Assembly (NCBI RefSeq): GCF_900095745.1
Contig: NZ_FMIR01000016.1
Coordinates: 1-40,334 of the forward strand
Length of the DNA stretch: 40,334 nucleotides
Reading direction: 5' to 3'
From: Microbacterium oxydans
GTDB lineage: Bacteria; Actinomycetota; Actinomycetes; Actinomycetales; Microbacteriaceae
Part shown: piece by piece, positions 30,378 through 38,560 of the stretch
Position numbering within the stretch: position 1 is the stretch's first letter
Layout of the letters: the number at the start of each line of letters is the position of its first letter
Notes under the pieces: generated by a model
The model's database searches: none
What the model was told of the DNA's origin: nothing
The model's input: the letters and a program-made list of their open reading frames with translations, nothing else
Translations under genes and position numbers: made by a program

Positions 30378-31487
30378 TCAGCGCACGGGCAGGAAGTGCG
30401 TCGGCGTCGGGACCTGCGCCTCATGACGGATGCCGAGCGGCGCACCCGTGCGCTCGTCGAGGTCGAGCAGGGTGATCGTGTCGGAGCGCTGGCCGGCGAC
30501 GAGCAGCTTGCCCTCGTGCACCAGGTGGTGGCGCGGCCAGTCGACGCCCGCATCAGCGAGCGCCACGGACTCGAGGGCCTCGCCCCCGCCGCGCACGCGC
30601 AGCGCCGCGATCGTGTTGCTTCCGCGCAGGGCCGTGTAGAGGAAGTGTCCGTCGCGAGTGCGGGCGAGCTCGGCCGGGAAGTCCGTGCCCACCTCGGCGA
30701 TCGGGCTCGCCATGGTCACCGACACGACACTCCAGGTGCCGTTCGCCGCGCGAGCGAGCGTGAACACCTCGCACGAGTACTCGGTCACCACGTGCAGGTG
30801 CCCGCTGGGGTGCACGACCATGTGCCGCGGTCCGGTTCCGAGGGGCAGCACGACCTCGTGATCGAGGGTCAGACCGGTGCCGCTCTGCCGCCAGAACCGC
30901 ACGAGGTCGAATCCGAGGTCGGTCGTGGCGATGCGGCCGTCGGGAAGGAACACGGCGGCGTGGGCGCGCGAGACGCGGTCGCCGCCGACTGCATACGGGT
31001 CGACGGCCGCGACGCCGTCGCCGGGAGGAGTCGCGGCCGGAGCATCCGGGTCGACGTCGTCACCGAACAGGGCCGCACGGAGAGCTGCGGCGGCATCTGG
31101 CTTCGCGGGCAGGATGCGCCCCTCCGGATCGAGGTCGAACCGCACCACGCGGCCGTCGCCGTAGCAGCTGGCGACCAGCGCCGAGCCGTTCGGGGCGACC
31201 GCCACGTGACACACGTACTGCCCGACCGCCGCGGGGGCGCCCAGCGGAGCGAGCACCCCTTCACCGGTGCGGACGAACGCCTGCACCGCTGCGTCGCCTT
31301 CGAGCGCCGCGTAGACGACGTCGAGGGACGGATGCTGCGCCAGCCACGACGGCGAGGGCGTCGCCACGACGGCACCGCGGTAGGCGAGCGTGCTGGCCTC
31401 ACGGCCCTCATCCCCCGCGAGCAGGCCGATGCCCTCGGCCTGCCCATCCATGCCGGGGCCGTAGCCGCCGAGCCAGAATCGCGTCAT
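30378..31487 (-). CDS. Lactonase family protein (6-phosphogluconolactonase/YbhE-like beta-propeller)
   Basis: This 369-residue protein is a seven-bladed propeller of the YbhE type: 'FWLGGYGPG' start, 'ASPSWLAQHPSLDVVYAALEG'-like early blade, 'CHVAVAPNGSALVASCYGDG', 'GTGPRHMVVHPSGHLHVVTEY' and 'DWPRHHLVHEGKLLVAGQRSDTI'. Members hydrolyse 6-phosphogluconolactone or related lactones. No signal peptide is seen, so it is cytoplasmic. ATG 31487 lies 11 nt after the purA stop, so it is probably cotranscribed with purA. No other pentose-phosphate gene is near, so the substrate is not certain. Confidence 0.82.
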   Translation of the reverse strand: MTRFWLGGYGPGMDGQAEGIGLLAGDEGREASTLAYRGAVVATPSPSWLAQHPSLDVVYAALEGDAAVQAFVRTGEGVLAPLGAPAAVGQYVCHVAVAPNGSALVASCYGDGRVVRFDLDPEGRILPAKPDAAAALRAALFGDDVDPDAPAATPPGDGVAAVDPYAVGGDRVSRAHAAVFLPDGRIATTDLGFDLVRFWRQSGTGLTLDHEVVLPLGTGPRHMVVHPSGHLHVVTEYSCEVFTLARAANGTWSVVSVTMASPIAEVGTDFPAELARTRDGHFLYTALRGSNTIAALRVRGGGEALESVALADAGVDWPRHHLVHEGKLLVAGQRSDTITLLDLDERTGAPLGIRHEAQVPTPTHFLPVR

Positions 31488-31498
31488 GGAGCGCCGGG

Positions 31499-32785
31499 TC
31501 AGTCGAGCAGGCCGTGGCGGACGACGACCTGGTCGCGCTCGGGGCCGACCCCGATCACCGAGATGCGGGTGTTGCTCATCTTCTCGAGCGCGAGCACGTA
31601 GTCCTGCGCGTTCTTCGGCAGGTCCTCGAAGCTGCGTGCGACCGAGATGTCCTCGCTCCACCCGGGGAAGTACTCCAGAATCGGCTTCGCGTGGTGGAAG
31701 TCGGTCTGGTTGACCGGCACCTCGTCGAACCGCTCACCGTCGACGTCGTAGGCCACGCACACCGGGATCTCCTCGAGACCGGTGAGGATGTCGAGCTTGG
31801 TGAGCACCAGGTCGGTGATGCCGTTGATGCGGGTCGCGTAGCGGGTGATGGGCGCGTCGTACCAGCCCACGCGGCGCGGACGGCCGGTCGTGGTGCCGAA
31901 CTCGAAGCCCTGCTTGCGCAGCCACTCGCCCTGCTCGTCGAACAGCTCGGTCGGGAACGGGCCGGAGCCCACGCGGGTCGTGTACGCCTTGACGATGCCG
32001 ACGATGCGGTCGAGCGCGCCGGGGCCGACTCCTGCGCCGGTCGCAGCCCCGCCGGCCGTGGCCGAAGAGGAGGTGACGAACGGGTAGGTGCCGTGGTCGA
32101 TGTCGAGCATGGTGGCCTGGCCGCCCTCGAACACGACGACCTCGCCGCGGTCGAGCGCCTGGGCGATCAGGTAACCGGTGTCGGCGACCATCGGCCGCAG
32201 CCGCTCGGCGTAGGAGAGCAGGTCTTCGACGACCTCGTCGGCGGTGATCGCGCGACGGTTGAAGATCTTCACCAGCAGGTGATTCTTCTGGTCGAGTGCG
32301 CCCTCGACCTTCTGGCGCAGGATGTTCTCGTCGAACAGGTCCTGCACGCGGATGCCGACGCGGTTGATCTTGTCGGCGTAGGCCGGACCGATGCCGCGAC
32401 CGGTCGTGCCGATCATGCGCTTGCCGAGGAAGCGCTCGGTGACCTTGTCGAGCGTGCGGTGGTACTGCGTGATGATGTGCGCGTTGGCGCTGACCTTGAG
32501 CCGCGACACGTCGATGCCACGAGCGGAGAGCGCCTCGAGCTCGAAGAACAGCACCTCGAGGTCGACGACCACGCCGTTGCCGATCACGGGCGTCACACCC
32601 GGAGAGAGGATGCCGGAGGGCAGCAGGTGCAGGGCGTACTTCTCGTCGCCGACGACGACGGTGTGCCCGGCGTTGTTGCCGCCGTTGAACTTCACCACCC
32701 AATCGGTGCGCTCACCGAGAAGATCGGTGGCCTTGCCCTTTCCTTCGTCGCCCCACTGCACGCCGACGATAACGATTCCTGGCAT
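31499..32785 (-). CDS. purA: Adenylosuccinate synthetase
   Basis: This 428-residue full-length PurA makes adenylosuccinate from IMP, aspartate and GTP, the first committed step to AMP. It has 'WGDEGKGK' (11-18) with catalytic Asp13, 'NNAGHTVVV' with catalytic His41, '[14 protein letters not shown]' and '[11 protein letters not shown]'. The start is ATG 32785 with GGGGG 7 nt upstream. A -10-like TAGGAT at 32851-32856 (minus strand) suggests a leader of about 60 nt. Confidence 0.97.
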   Translation of the reverse strand: MPGIVIVGVQWGDEGKGKATDLLGERTDWVVKFNGGNNAGHTVVVGDEKYALHLLPSGILSPGVTPVIGNGVVVDLEVLFFELEALSARGIDVSRLKVSANAHIITQYHRTLDKVTERFLGKRMIGTTGRGIGPAYADKINRVGIRVQDLFDENILRQKVEGALDQKNHLLVKIFNRRAITADEVVEDLLSYAERLRPMVADTGYLIAQALDRGEVVVFEGGQATMLDIDHGTYPFVTSSSATAGGAATGAGVGPGALDRIVGIVKAYTTRVGSGPFPTELFDEQGEWLRKQGFEFGTTTGRPRRVGWYDAPITRYATRINGITDLVLTKLDILTGLEEIPVCVAYDVDGERFDEVPVNQTDFHHAKPILEYFPGWSEDISVARSFEDLPKNAQDYVLALEKMSNTRISVIGVGPERDQVVVRHGLLD

Positions 32786-32972
32786 GGGTATCCCCCTGGC
32801 TTTCGCCGGGTTCGCACCGGCTGATGAGCTGGCCCTCTTCGGGCGGTCCCATCCTATCGAAGGGTTCCCCGACGCCCTTCCGGACGTCTTCCCTGCAGAC
32901 CGGCGGGAAAGCGACGGCGGTTGGCACTTCGGGTGGTCGACCGATGTCCGAAGCCCCTGCGAGGATCGAAGG

Positions 32973-33905
32973 ATGTCAACAGCCGCATCCGGCGACCCCG
33001 GGATCCGCACCGACGCCGGGGCACCGAAGGCACAGGGGCCGCTCGTGCTCATCGCCGCGCTGGTCACGGTGGTGCTCTGGGCCTCCGCCTTCATCGGCAT
33101 CCGCGGAGCCGGCCCGCACTACGACCCGGGTGCTCTCGCACTGCTGCGGATGGCGGTGGGCACCGTCGTGCTGACTCTCATCGCGCTGCGGCACGGCATC
33201 CGTCTTCCCGAGCGCCGCCACTGGCTGCTCATCGCGGTGTGGGGCGTCGGCTGGTTCTGCGTCTACAACCTCGCCCTGAACAGCGCAGAGCTCACGCTCG
33301 ACGCCGGCACCGCCGCGATGGTCGTCAACCTCGCACCCCTCATGGTCGTGGTCTTCAGCGGCCTGTTCCTGCGCGAGGGCTTCCCGAAGCCGCTCGTGAT
33401 CGGGGCGCCCATCGCGTTCCTCGGTGTCGTCCTGATCGGCATGAACTCCTCCACCAGCGCGGGACCAGACATCACGGGGCTGCTGCTCGCCCTCCTCGCC
33501 GCGGTCATGTACGCCGGATGCACGCTCGTGCAGAAGCGCCTGCTCACCTCGGGCGTCGATCCGACCACGCTGACCTGGCTCGGCGCGATCGCCGGCACCG
33601 TCGCGCTGCTGCCATGGATCGGGAAGCTCATCGACGCCCTGCAGACCGCACCCCTGGATGCGACGCTGTGGGTCGTCTACCTCGGCATCTTCCCGACCGC
33701 GATCGCCTTCACGACCTGGGCGTACGTGCTGCAGCGCAGCACCGCGGGGCAGACCTCGGCGACCACCTATGTGGTCCCGGCCATCGCGATCCTGATGTCG
33801 TGGGCGATCCTCGGCGAGGTGCCGACACCGCTGATGTTCCTGGGCGGCGCGCTCTGCCTGCTCGGCGTGCTCATCACGCGGCTGCGGTGGGGTCGGCGCA
33901 CCTGA
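32973..33905 (+). CDS. EamA/DMT-superfamily transporter
   Basis: This 310-residue protein has ten hydrophobic segments in two EamA repeats ('[30 protein letters not shown]' and '[29 protein letters not shown]'), typical of drug/metabolite exporters. The substrate is unknown. ATG 32973 is chosen because the -10-like GAGGAT (32961-32966) lies 6 nt upstream and there is no frame conservation before it. It is divergent from purA with a 187-bp gap. Confidence 0.88.
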   Translation: MSTAASGDPGIRTDAGAPKAQGPLVLIAALVTVVLWASAFIGIRGAGPHYDPGALALLRMAVGTVVLTLIALRHGIRLPERRHWLLIAVWGVGWFCVYNLALNSAELTLDAGTAAMVVNLAPLMVVVFSGLFLREGFPKPLVIGAPIAFLGVVLIGMNSSTSAGPDITGLLLALLAAVMYAGCTLVQKRLLTSGVDPTTLTWLGAIAGTVALLPWIGKLIDALQTAPLDATLWVVYLGIFPTAIAFTTWAYVLQRSTAGQTSATTYVVPAIAILMSWAILGEVPTPLMFLGGALCLLGVLITRLRWGRRT

Positions 33906-33917
33906 TCGCGGTCTCGT

Positions 33918-33984
33918 GCCGCAGAACTGCACGGATGTCGCAGGGAACCCGGGGAACTCTGCGACATCGATGCGTTTCTGCGAC
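33918..33984. repeat. Palindromic dispersed repeat (GTCGCAG/CTGCGAC family), copy 2
   Basis: The order is GCCGCAG (33918-33924), 12 bp, GTCGCAG (33937-33943), 15 bp, CTGCGAC (33959-33965), 12 bp, CTGCGAC (33978-33984). The whole 67-bp element is an imperfect palindrome with a perfect 10-bp inner stem, GATGTCGCAG/CTGCGACATC (33934-33943, 33959-33968). It lies between convergent genes and could also terminate transcription. A related copy is at 10569-10616. Confidence 0.75.
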
Positions 33985-34001
33985 CCGCGGCCTGCGCCCC
34001 C

Positions 34002-35426
34002 TCACCGCCCGGTGATGACTCCGCGCGCGATGCCGAGCTCGGCGAGCCGCGAGGCCGCTAGAGTCCGCTTGAGCTCGAGTGACTCCCCGATCTCAGCGGC
34101 CAGGCGCGGACGCGTGCGGATCAGCGCATCGATCGTTGTCAGCGGCAGCACGACCACGGTCAGGATCTCTCCCGCCACCGTCACGGCCTGCGTGCGCTCG
34201 CGGGTGAGAGCGGTCTGCCCGATGAGATCGCCCTTCTCCGCGGCGGCGAACTCCACCCGGCCGTCGTCGACCTCGAGGGCGAGCATCGCACGGCCTGAAA
34301 GCACGACACGCACCTCGTCGGGCACGACCCCGCTGGGCATCACGATCTCGCCGACGCCGTAGCGCTCCAGCCGGGCATCCGAGAGGATCGCCTCGATGTC
34401 GTCGTCGCGCAGGTGCAGGGTCGGCGCGATCTCCTGCATCGCCTCGACCAGGCGCTGCGGCTCGGCGAGCGGATCGGTCGAGTCGCCGTCGAGCGCGAAC
34501 CCACGGCGTCGCGCGGCGTACCAGAGCCAGGAGAGGTACATGGACAGCGCGCGGGAGGCATCGGCCGGCCCCGCGACGGGGATCGATACGGAGTACGCGC
34601 CGGCTCCCGAGTAGTCCACCGTCGCCCGCTGCCGCTGCAGCCGCATCGGCAACGAGTCCGCCACCTCGACGAGCAGCGCCATCACCTCATGTGGCGGGTC
34701 GTCGGTCGAGAAGGTCACGGCGGCCTCGGCCGAGTACGGCCCCTCCGGCTCGCTCAGGTTCGTGAACGACGCCCCCGAGAGCGAGGAGTTCGGCACGATC
34801 TGGATGCCCGAGCCCGTGTCGATGTGCACCGCGCGCCAGTTCACCTCGACGACCCGGCCCCGGACCCCCGCGGCATCCAGCCAGTCACCGATCTTGAACG
34901 GCTGCTCGAACAGCAGCAGCAGGCCCGAGATCACACCGCCGACCGCGTTCTGCAGGGCGAGACCGATCACGATCGACCCGACGCCGAGCGCGGTGAACAG
35001 CCCGCCCACGTCGGCATCCCACACCCACGAGAACAGCAGCGCGAGTCCGACGCCGACCAGGACGAGTCGGCCGATCTCCACGAAGATCGACGGGATGCGC
35101 TCGCGCCACGAGCCCGGCTTCGCGTTGGCGAACAGGGCCACGTTGAACGCCGACAGCACGAGCAGGATCACGAGGAACCCGAACACCGTCGCCACCACGC
35201 GCGTCCACACCTGATCCGCCGGCGACTGGATCGCGAAGATCAGCAGGGCGAACAGCGCACCGACCGGGATGACCCAGTTGCGCAGCATCCGCAGCGGCTT
35301 CGCGACCGGGTTCCCCCGGCGGGTCAGCGCGCCGATCAACTCGGTGAGGACGACCAGCAGCACGGGCACACCGACGGCGAGCGTGAGTACCCACCAGCCC
35401 CACCCGCCCGTGAACACGTCGCCCAT
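34002..35426 (-). CDS. MscS-family mechanosensitive channel with C-terminal cyclic-nucleotide-binding domain
   Basis: This 474-residue protein has four N-terminal membrane segments (about 8-140). The MscS pore helix and beta domain follow (about 140-240, 'LGVGSIVIGLALQNAVGGVISGLLLLFEQPFKIGDWL', 'RAVHIDTGSGIQIVPNSSLSG'). A cyclic-nucleotide-binding domain sits at about 345-460, as in bCNG channels. In its phosphate-binding cassette the usual Glu is Gln404 ('LIGQTALT') while the phosphate Arg411 is kept, so ligand preference may be altered. It starts 2 nt after the cyclase stop, implying one operon and a signal-gated channel. ATG 35426 has GGAAGG and GGTGG upstream. Confidence 0.85.
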   Translation of the reverse strand: MGDVFTGGWGWWVLTLAVGVPVLLVVLTELIGALTRRGNPVAKPLRMLRNWVIPVGALFALLIFAIQSPADQVWTRVVATVFGFLVILLVLSAFNVALFANAKPGSWRERIPSIFVEIGRLVLVGVGLALLFSWVWDADVGGLFTALGVGSIVIGLALQNAVGGVISGLLLLFEQPFKIGDWLDAAGVRGRVVEVNWRAVHIDTGSGIQIVPNSSLSGASFTNLSEPEGPYSAEAAVTFSTDDPPHEVMALLVEVADSLPMRLQRQRATVDYSGAGAYSVSIPVAGPADASRALSMYLSWLWYAARRRGFALDGDSTDPLAEPQRLVEAMQEIAPTLHLRDDDIEAILSDARLERYGVGEIVMPSGVVPDEVRVVLSGRAMLALEVDDGRVEFAAAEKGDLIGQTALTRERTQAVTVAGEILTVVVLPLTTIDALIRTRPRLAAEIGESLELKRTLAASRLAELGIARGVITGR

Positions 35427-35428
35427 GA

Positions 35429-37588
35429 TCAGACCACCTTCCACACGGTCTCGGTCCTGCCCTGCGTCTCCACCGTCCCCGCTTCGACGTAGGTGACCAG
35501 CTCCTGGGTGCGGTCGCGCACGGTCTGGCTCACGTAGATGCCGGGTTCGCCGCTGACCGAGCGCACCCGGTAGGCGAGGTTCACGGCGTCACCCCACAAG
35601 TCGTAGGCGAGGCTGGTGCGCGCGACGAGACCGCTGGTCACGGTGCCGGTGTCGACACCGGCACGCAACGAGATCTGGGTGCCGTTCTGCGCGTTGAAGC
35701 GCTCGATCACCCCGAGCAGGTTGCGGGCGAAGTCGACGGTGCGGCGGATGTTGTCGACCCGGGGCACGATCAGCCCCGACGACGCGAGATACCCGCCGCG
35801 CAGCGTGCGCACCTTCTCGACGCCCGCCTTCTCGGCTGCCTCGTCGAACCCGCGCATCAGCGTGTTGAGGAGGCCGATCTCCTCCTCTGCGCTCATGTCG
35901 CGCGTGAGGTCATCGAACCCGACCAGCTCGGCGAACACGACGGACACGTTCTCGTGCGCCTCGGTGATCGCCTCGTCACCCTGCTTGTACTTCGTGGCGA
36001 CGCTCGCCGGCATCAACGTGTGCAGCAGCTTCTCGTTCTCCTTCTGCTGCTCCTCGATCAGCTCCTGTTTGATGCGCAGACTCGAGGCCATGTCGTTGAA
36101 GGCGTTGCCGAGGTCGCCGAACTCGTCGCGCGAGCTCTGCGGCACCTGCACGTCGAGGTCGCCCTCCGCGACCCTGTGCACGGCGCCGACGAGCCGGTGG
36201 ATCGGTCGGGTGAACACCTGCGCGAGCAACAGCGACAACAGGGAGACACCGAGCATGATCCCGAGCAGCGATAGCAGCACGTTGCGGGTGAAGACGTTCA
36301 CCGGCTCGAAGGCCTCCGCGGTGTCGATCCGCGCGATCACCACCCAGTCGAGACCTTCGATCTCGAGCGGAGCGTACGCGGTGACACTCTCACCGCCGAT
36401 GAAGTCCCGCCCGATGACCGTGCCGCTGCGGCCCGCCTGTGCCTCCTGCACGGCCTTGGTGTCGACCGGCTGCAGCAGAACTGTGCCCTTGATGGCGCCG
36501 ATGCGGTCGACGATCGTGGGCGCCATCCCTCCGCTGATGAGGCGCTTGACGTAGTCCTCGGGATCTTCGACGAGCCGCCGAGCGGTGCTGCGCATCAGGT
36601 CGTCGCGTCCGACGAGGTAGACCTCGCCGGTATCGCCGAGGCCCTGTGCCTTCCAGTCCTCGCTACCGGTCATCACGTCGTTGATCGTGTCGATCGAGAT
36701 CTGGAACGCCATGGCACCCGTCACTCCGTTGTCGTTGCCGACCGGAGAGACGACCCACATCGCGGGGACGTTGAGCGAGGGGATCCACCGATCGAAGTCC
36801 GTGAGGACGACGGTGTTGACGGAGTTCGTCGCGATCGCTTCGGCATACGCCTTCGACAGAGCGGAATCGCGGTAGGGCCCGGTCAGGAGGTTCGTGCCGA
36901 GCTCGACCCCCTTGTAAGCGGAGTAGGTGACATCGCCGTCGAGATTGAGCAGCAGGGCATCCTCGTATCCGGCTTCCTGCACCAGGCGCGTGAAGTAGTC
37001 GCCGTACCGTCCGGTCGCGGCCGAGTAGCCGGTACCGTCGCCGCTGTCGTTGAGTGCGAGCTGGGCGTCGTAGTCGGCGTCGAAGTCCTCGTTGCCCGTG
37101 ACGTACTCCGACTGCACGTACTGTCCGGCACTGGTCTCCGGGATGAATGCGGTGTCGCCGTACTCTTCGCCGGAACGCCCCTCGAGCTCGGGGATGAAGA
37201 CGTCCTGGTAATAGGCCTCCACCGCTTCGCGCCGGCTCTCGTCGAGCTCCACGTCGGCGAGATCGGCGAAGCCCGCATTGACCGCCGTCGACATGTTCTG
37301 CGCGCTGAGGTTCCGCGAGTGCAGGGAGGCATCGCGACGAACGCTCTCCATGAACGTCGTGACCTCGGCCGCCCGCATCGAGCGGATCGTGATGAGCTGA
37401 TCCACCGCCGAGTCGTGCAGGGATTGGCGCCCGTTGATGAAGCCGATGGCTCCCACGATCACGGATGACACGAGGCTCACCGCCAGCAGCATGATGAGGA
37501 GTTTCGACTGGATGCTGAGGCCGGCTCGCCGGAACCGCCCCTTCTTCACCACACCCGCATCGACCGTGCCGTTACCGCTGTCGCTCAT
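35429..37588 (-). CDS. Membrane receptor: dCache-HAMP-class III nucleotide cyclase with altered metal ligands
   Basis: This 719-residue protein has a first membrane segment near 28-50 and a large extracytoplasmic double-Cache sensor (about 55-395, with 'DWVVIARIDTAEAF' near its end). A second membrane segment (about 405-425), HAMP domain (about 425-480) and class III cyclase domain (about 530-705) follow. The cyclase keeps 'YDLWGDAVNLAYRV' with Asn670/Arg674. The first metal Asp is Glu554 ('VFAELVGF'). The second metal Asp is replaced by Gly598 ('RTLRGGYLASSG' where K-T-x-GD-x-x-MA is normal), and the preceding Lys is Arg. It may be weak, unusual or a pseudo-cyclase. ATG 37588 has GGAGG 5 nt upstream. 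It is cotranscribed with the cNMP-binding MscS channel. Confidence 0.85.
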   Translation of the reverse strand: MSDSGNGTVDAGVVKKGRFRRAGLSIQSKLLIMLLAVSLVSSVIVGAIGFINGRQSLHDSAVDQLITIRSMRAAEVTTFMESVRRDASLHSRNLSAQNMSTAVNAGFADLADVELDESRREAVEAYYQDVFIPELEGRSGEEYGDTAFIPETSAGQYVQSEYVTGNEDFDADYDAQLALNDSGDGTGYSAATGRYGDYFTRLVQEAGYEDALLLNLDGDVTYSAYKGVELGTNLLTGPYRDSALSKAYAEAIATNSVNTVVLTDFDRWIPSLNVPAMWVVSPVGNDNGVTGAMAFQISIDTINDVMTGSEDWKAQGLGDTGEVYLVGRDDLMRSTARRLVEDPEDYVKRLISGGMAPTIVDRIGAIKGTVLLQPVDTKAVQEAQAGRSGTVIGRDFIGGESVTAYAPLEIEGLDWVVIARIDTAEAFEPVNVFTRNVLLSLLGIMLGVSLLSLLLAQVFTRPIHRLVGAVHRVAEGDLDVQVPQSSRDEFGDLGNAFNDMASSLRIKQELIEEQQKENEKLLHTLMPASVATKYKQGDEAITEAHENVSVVFAELVGFDDLTRDMSAEEEIGLLNTLMRGFDEAAEKAGVEKVRTLRGGYLASSGLIVPRVDNIRRTVDFARNLLGVIERFNAQNGTQISLRAGVDTGTVTSGLVARTSLAYDLWGDAVNLAYRVRSVSGEPGIYVSQTVRDRTQELVTYVEAGTVETQGRTETVWKVV

Positions 37589-37634
37589 CTGCCCCTCCGC
37601 CATGCGCGCACCTGCGTGATCGGTCCGACGATAT

Positions 37635-37677
37635 CGATATATCGGTCCCGCGGTCTATGGAAACCTGCCACTACAGT
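37635..37677. promoter_or_regulatory. Divergent control region between cyclase and Pr6Pr genes
   Basis: An AT-rich palindrome CGATATATCG (37635-37644), adjoining a second GATATC, stands out in very GC-rich DNA upstream of the cyclase gene. It may be an operator or minus-strand -10. TACAGT (37672-37677) is a plausible plus-strand -10 for the Pr6Pr gene, followed by GGAGG (37685-37689) and ATG 37695. Confidence 0.4.
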
Positions 37678-37694
37678 TGCGACCGGAGGCGAAC

Positions 37695-38432
37695 ATGACG
37701 ACGACCTGGTGGCCCTACCTGCGCATCGCCGCAGCCGTTCTGGCTGTCGCCGCGATCGTGGCGCAGCTCATCCGCTCCCTCGAGATCGCGGGAGCGGCGA
37801 CGACCGAGTGGGGCGCGCACCTGCCCACCGTCATCGCGAACTTCTTCAGCTTCTTCACGATCGAGTCGAACGTGCTGGCCGCGGTCGCGCTCGCGTGCGG
37901 TGGCATCTGGGCCCTGACGCAGCGGAGCACGACGACGGCCGAGCCCCGCTGGCTGGCGGTCCTGCTGATGTGCGCGAGCACCTACATGATCGTCACGGGA
38001 GTCGTCTACAACCTGCTGCTGCGCGGCATCGAGCTGCCCCAGGGTTCCACCGTCGGCTGGTCCAACGAGGTGCTCCACGTCGTCATCCCGATCATCATGC
38101 TTGCCGACGTCCTCTTCGCGCCGCGGCGTCGGGCTCTCGGATGGGGCGCCGTCGGCATCGCCGCGATCTTCCCGATCGTCTGGGTGATCTACACCCTGAT
38201 CCGCGCGAACCTGGTGATCGCACCGGCGACGGGGAACACGTACTGGTACCCGTACCCGTTCCTCGACCCCCGACTGAGCGGCGGCTTCGTCGGGGTTTCT
38301 CTCTACGTGCTCCTGATCGCCGCGATCATCATCGGCGCCGCCGCCCTCGTGGTCTGGGTCGGCCGTCGTCGCGCGACCGTGTCGGACTCGACGGCCGACG
38401 CCACCGTGCCGCCCGCCGACCTCGCGCTCTGA
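37695..38432 (+). CDS. Pr6Pr family membrane protein
   Basis: This 245-residue protein has six predicted membrane segments and Pr6Pr signatures: 'FFSFFTIESNVLAAV' near residue 50, 'TGVVYNLLLRG', 'NEVLHVVIPIIMLADVLFAP' and 'YWYPYPFLD' near residue 185. The family is widespread in actinobacteria and its function is unknown. ATG 37695 is chosen because of GGAGG 5 nt upstream. The end of the gene overlaps a 13-bp tandem duplication TCGCGCTCTGACG (38422-38434 and 38435-38447) that spans the stop codon. Confidence 0.82.
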   Translation: MTTTWWPYLRIAAAVLAVAAIVAQLIRSLEIAGAATTEWGAHLPTVIANFFSFFTIESNVLAAVALACGGIWALTQRSTTTAEPRWLAVLLMCASTYMIVTGVVYNLLLRGIELPQGSTVGWSNEVLHVVIPIIMLADVLFAPRRRALGWGAVGIAAIFPIVWVIYTLIRANLVIAPATGNTYWYPYPFLDPRLSGGFVGVSLYVLLIAAIIIGAAALVVWVGRRRATVSDSTADATVPPADLAL

Positions 38433-38457
38433 CGTCGCGCTCTGACGCCGCGCGTGA

Positions 38458-38529
38458 GGCGGAGATCTCGCCGTAGGGCGGAGGTTTCCGGACGAAACCT
38501 CCGCCCTACGGGGAGAATCCCACCCCACA
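38458..38529. repeat. 72-bp palindromic dispersed repeat, copy 1
   Basis: This copy contains a perfect 17-bp hairpin, CGTAGGGCGGAGGTTTC (38472-38488) with its complement at 38494-38510, around a 5-nt loop. It aligns without gaps to 40150-40221 at 61 of 72 positions, in the same orientation. It lies between the convergent Pr6Pr and tmm genes, so it may also stop transcription. Confidence 0.85.
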
Positions 38530-38560
38530 CCCCGCATGCACGGGAGGGGCGAGCGGACGG

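Noticed and set aside
33916..34362. Plus-strand frame beginning after the EamA gene that contains VAGNPGNSAT
   Set aside because: It runs through the palindromic repeat and antisense to the channel gene; the peptide match to the aldolase tail reflects the DNA repeat.
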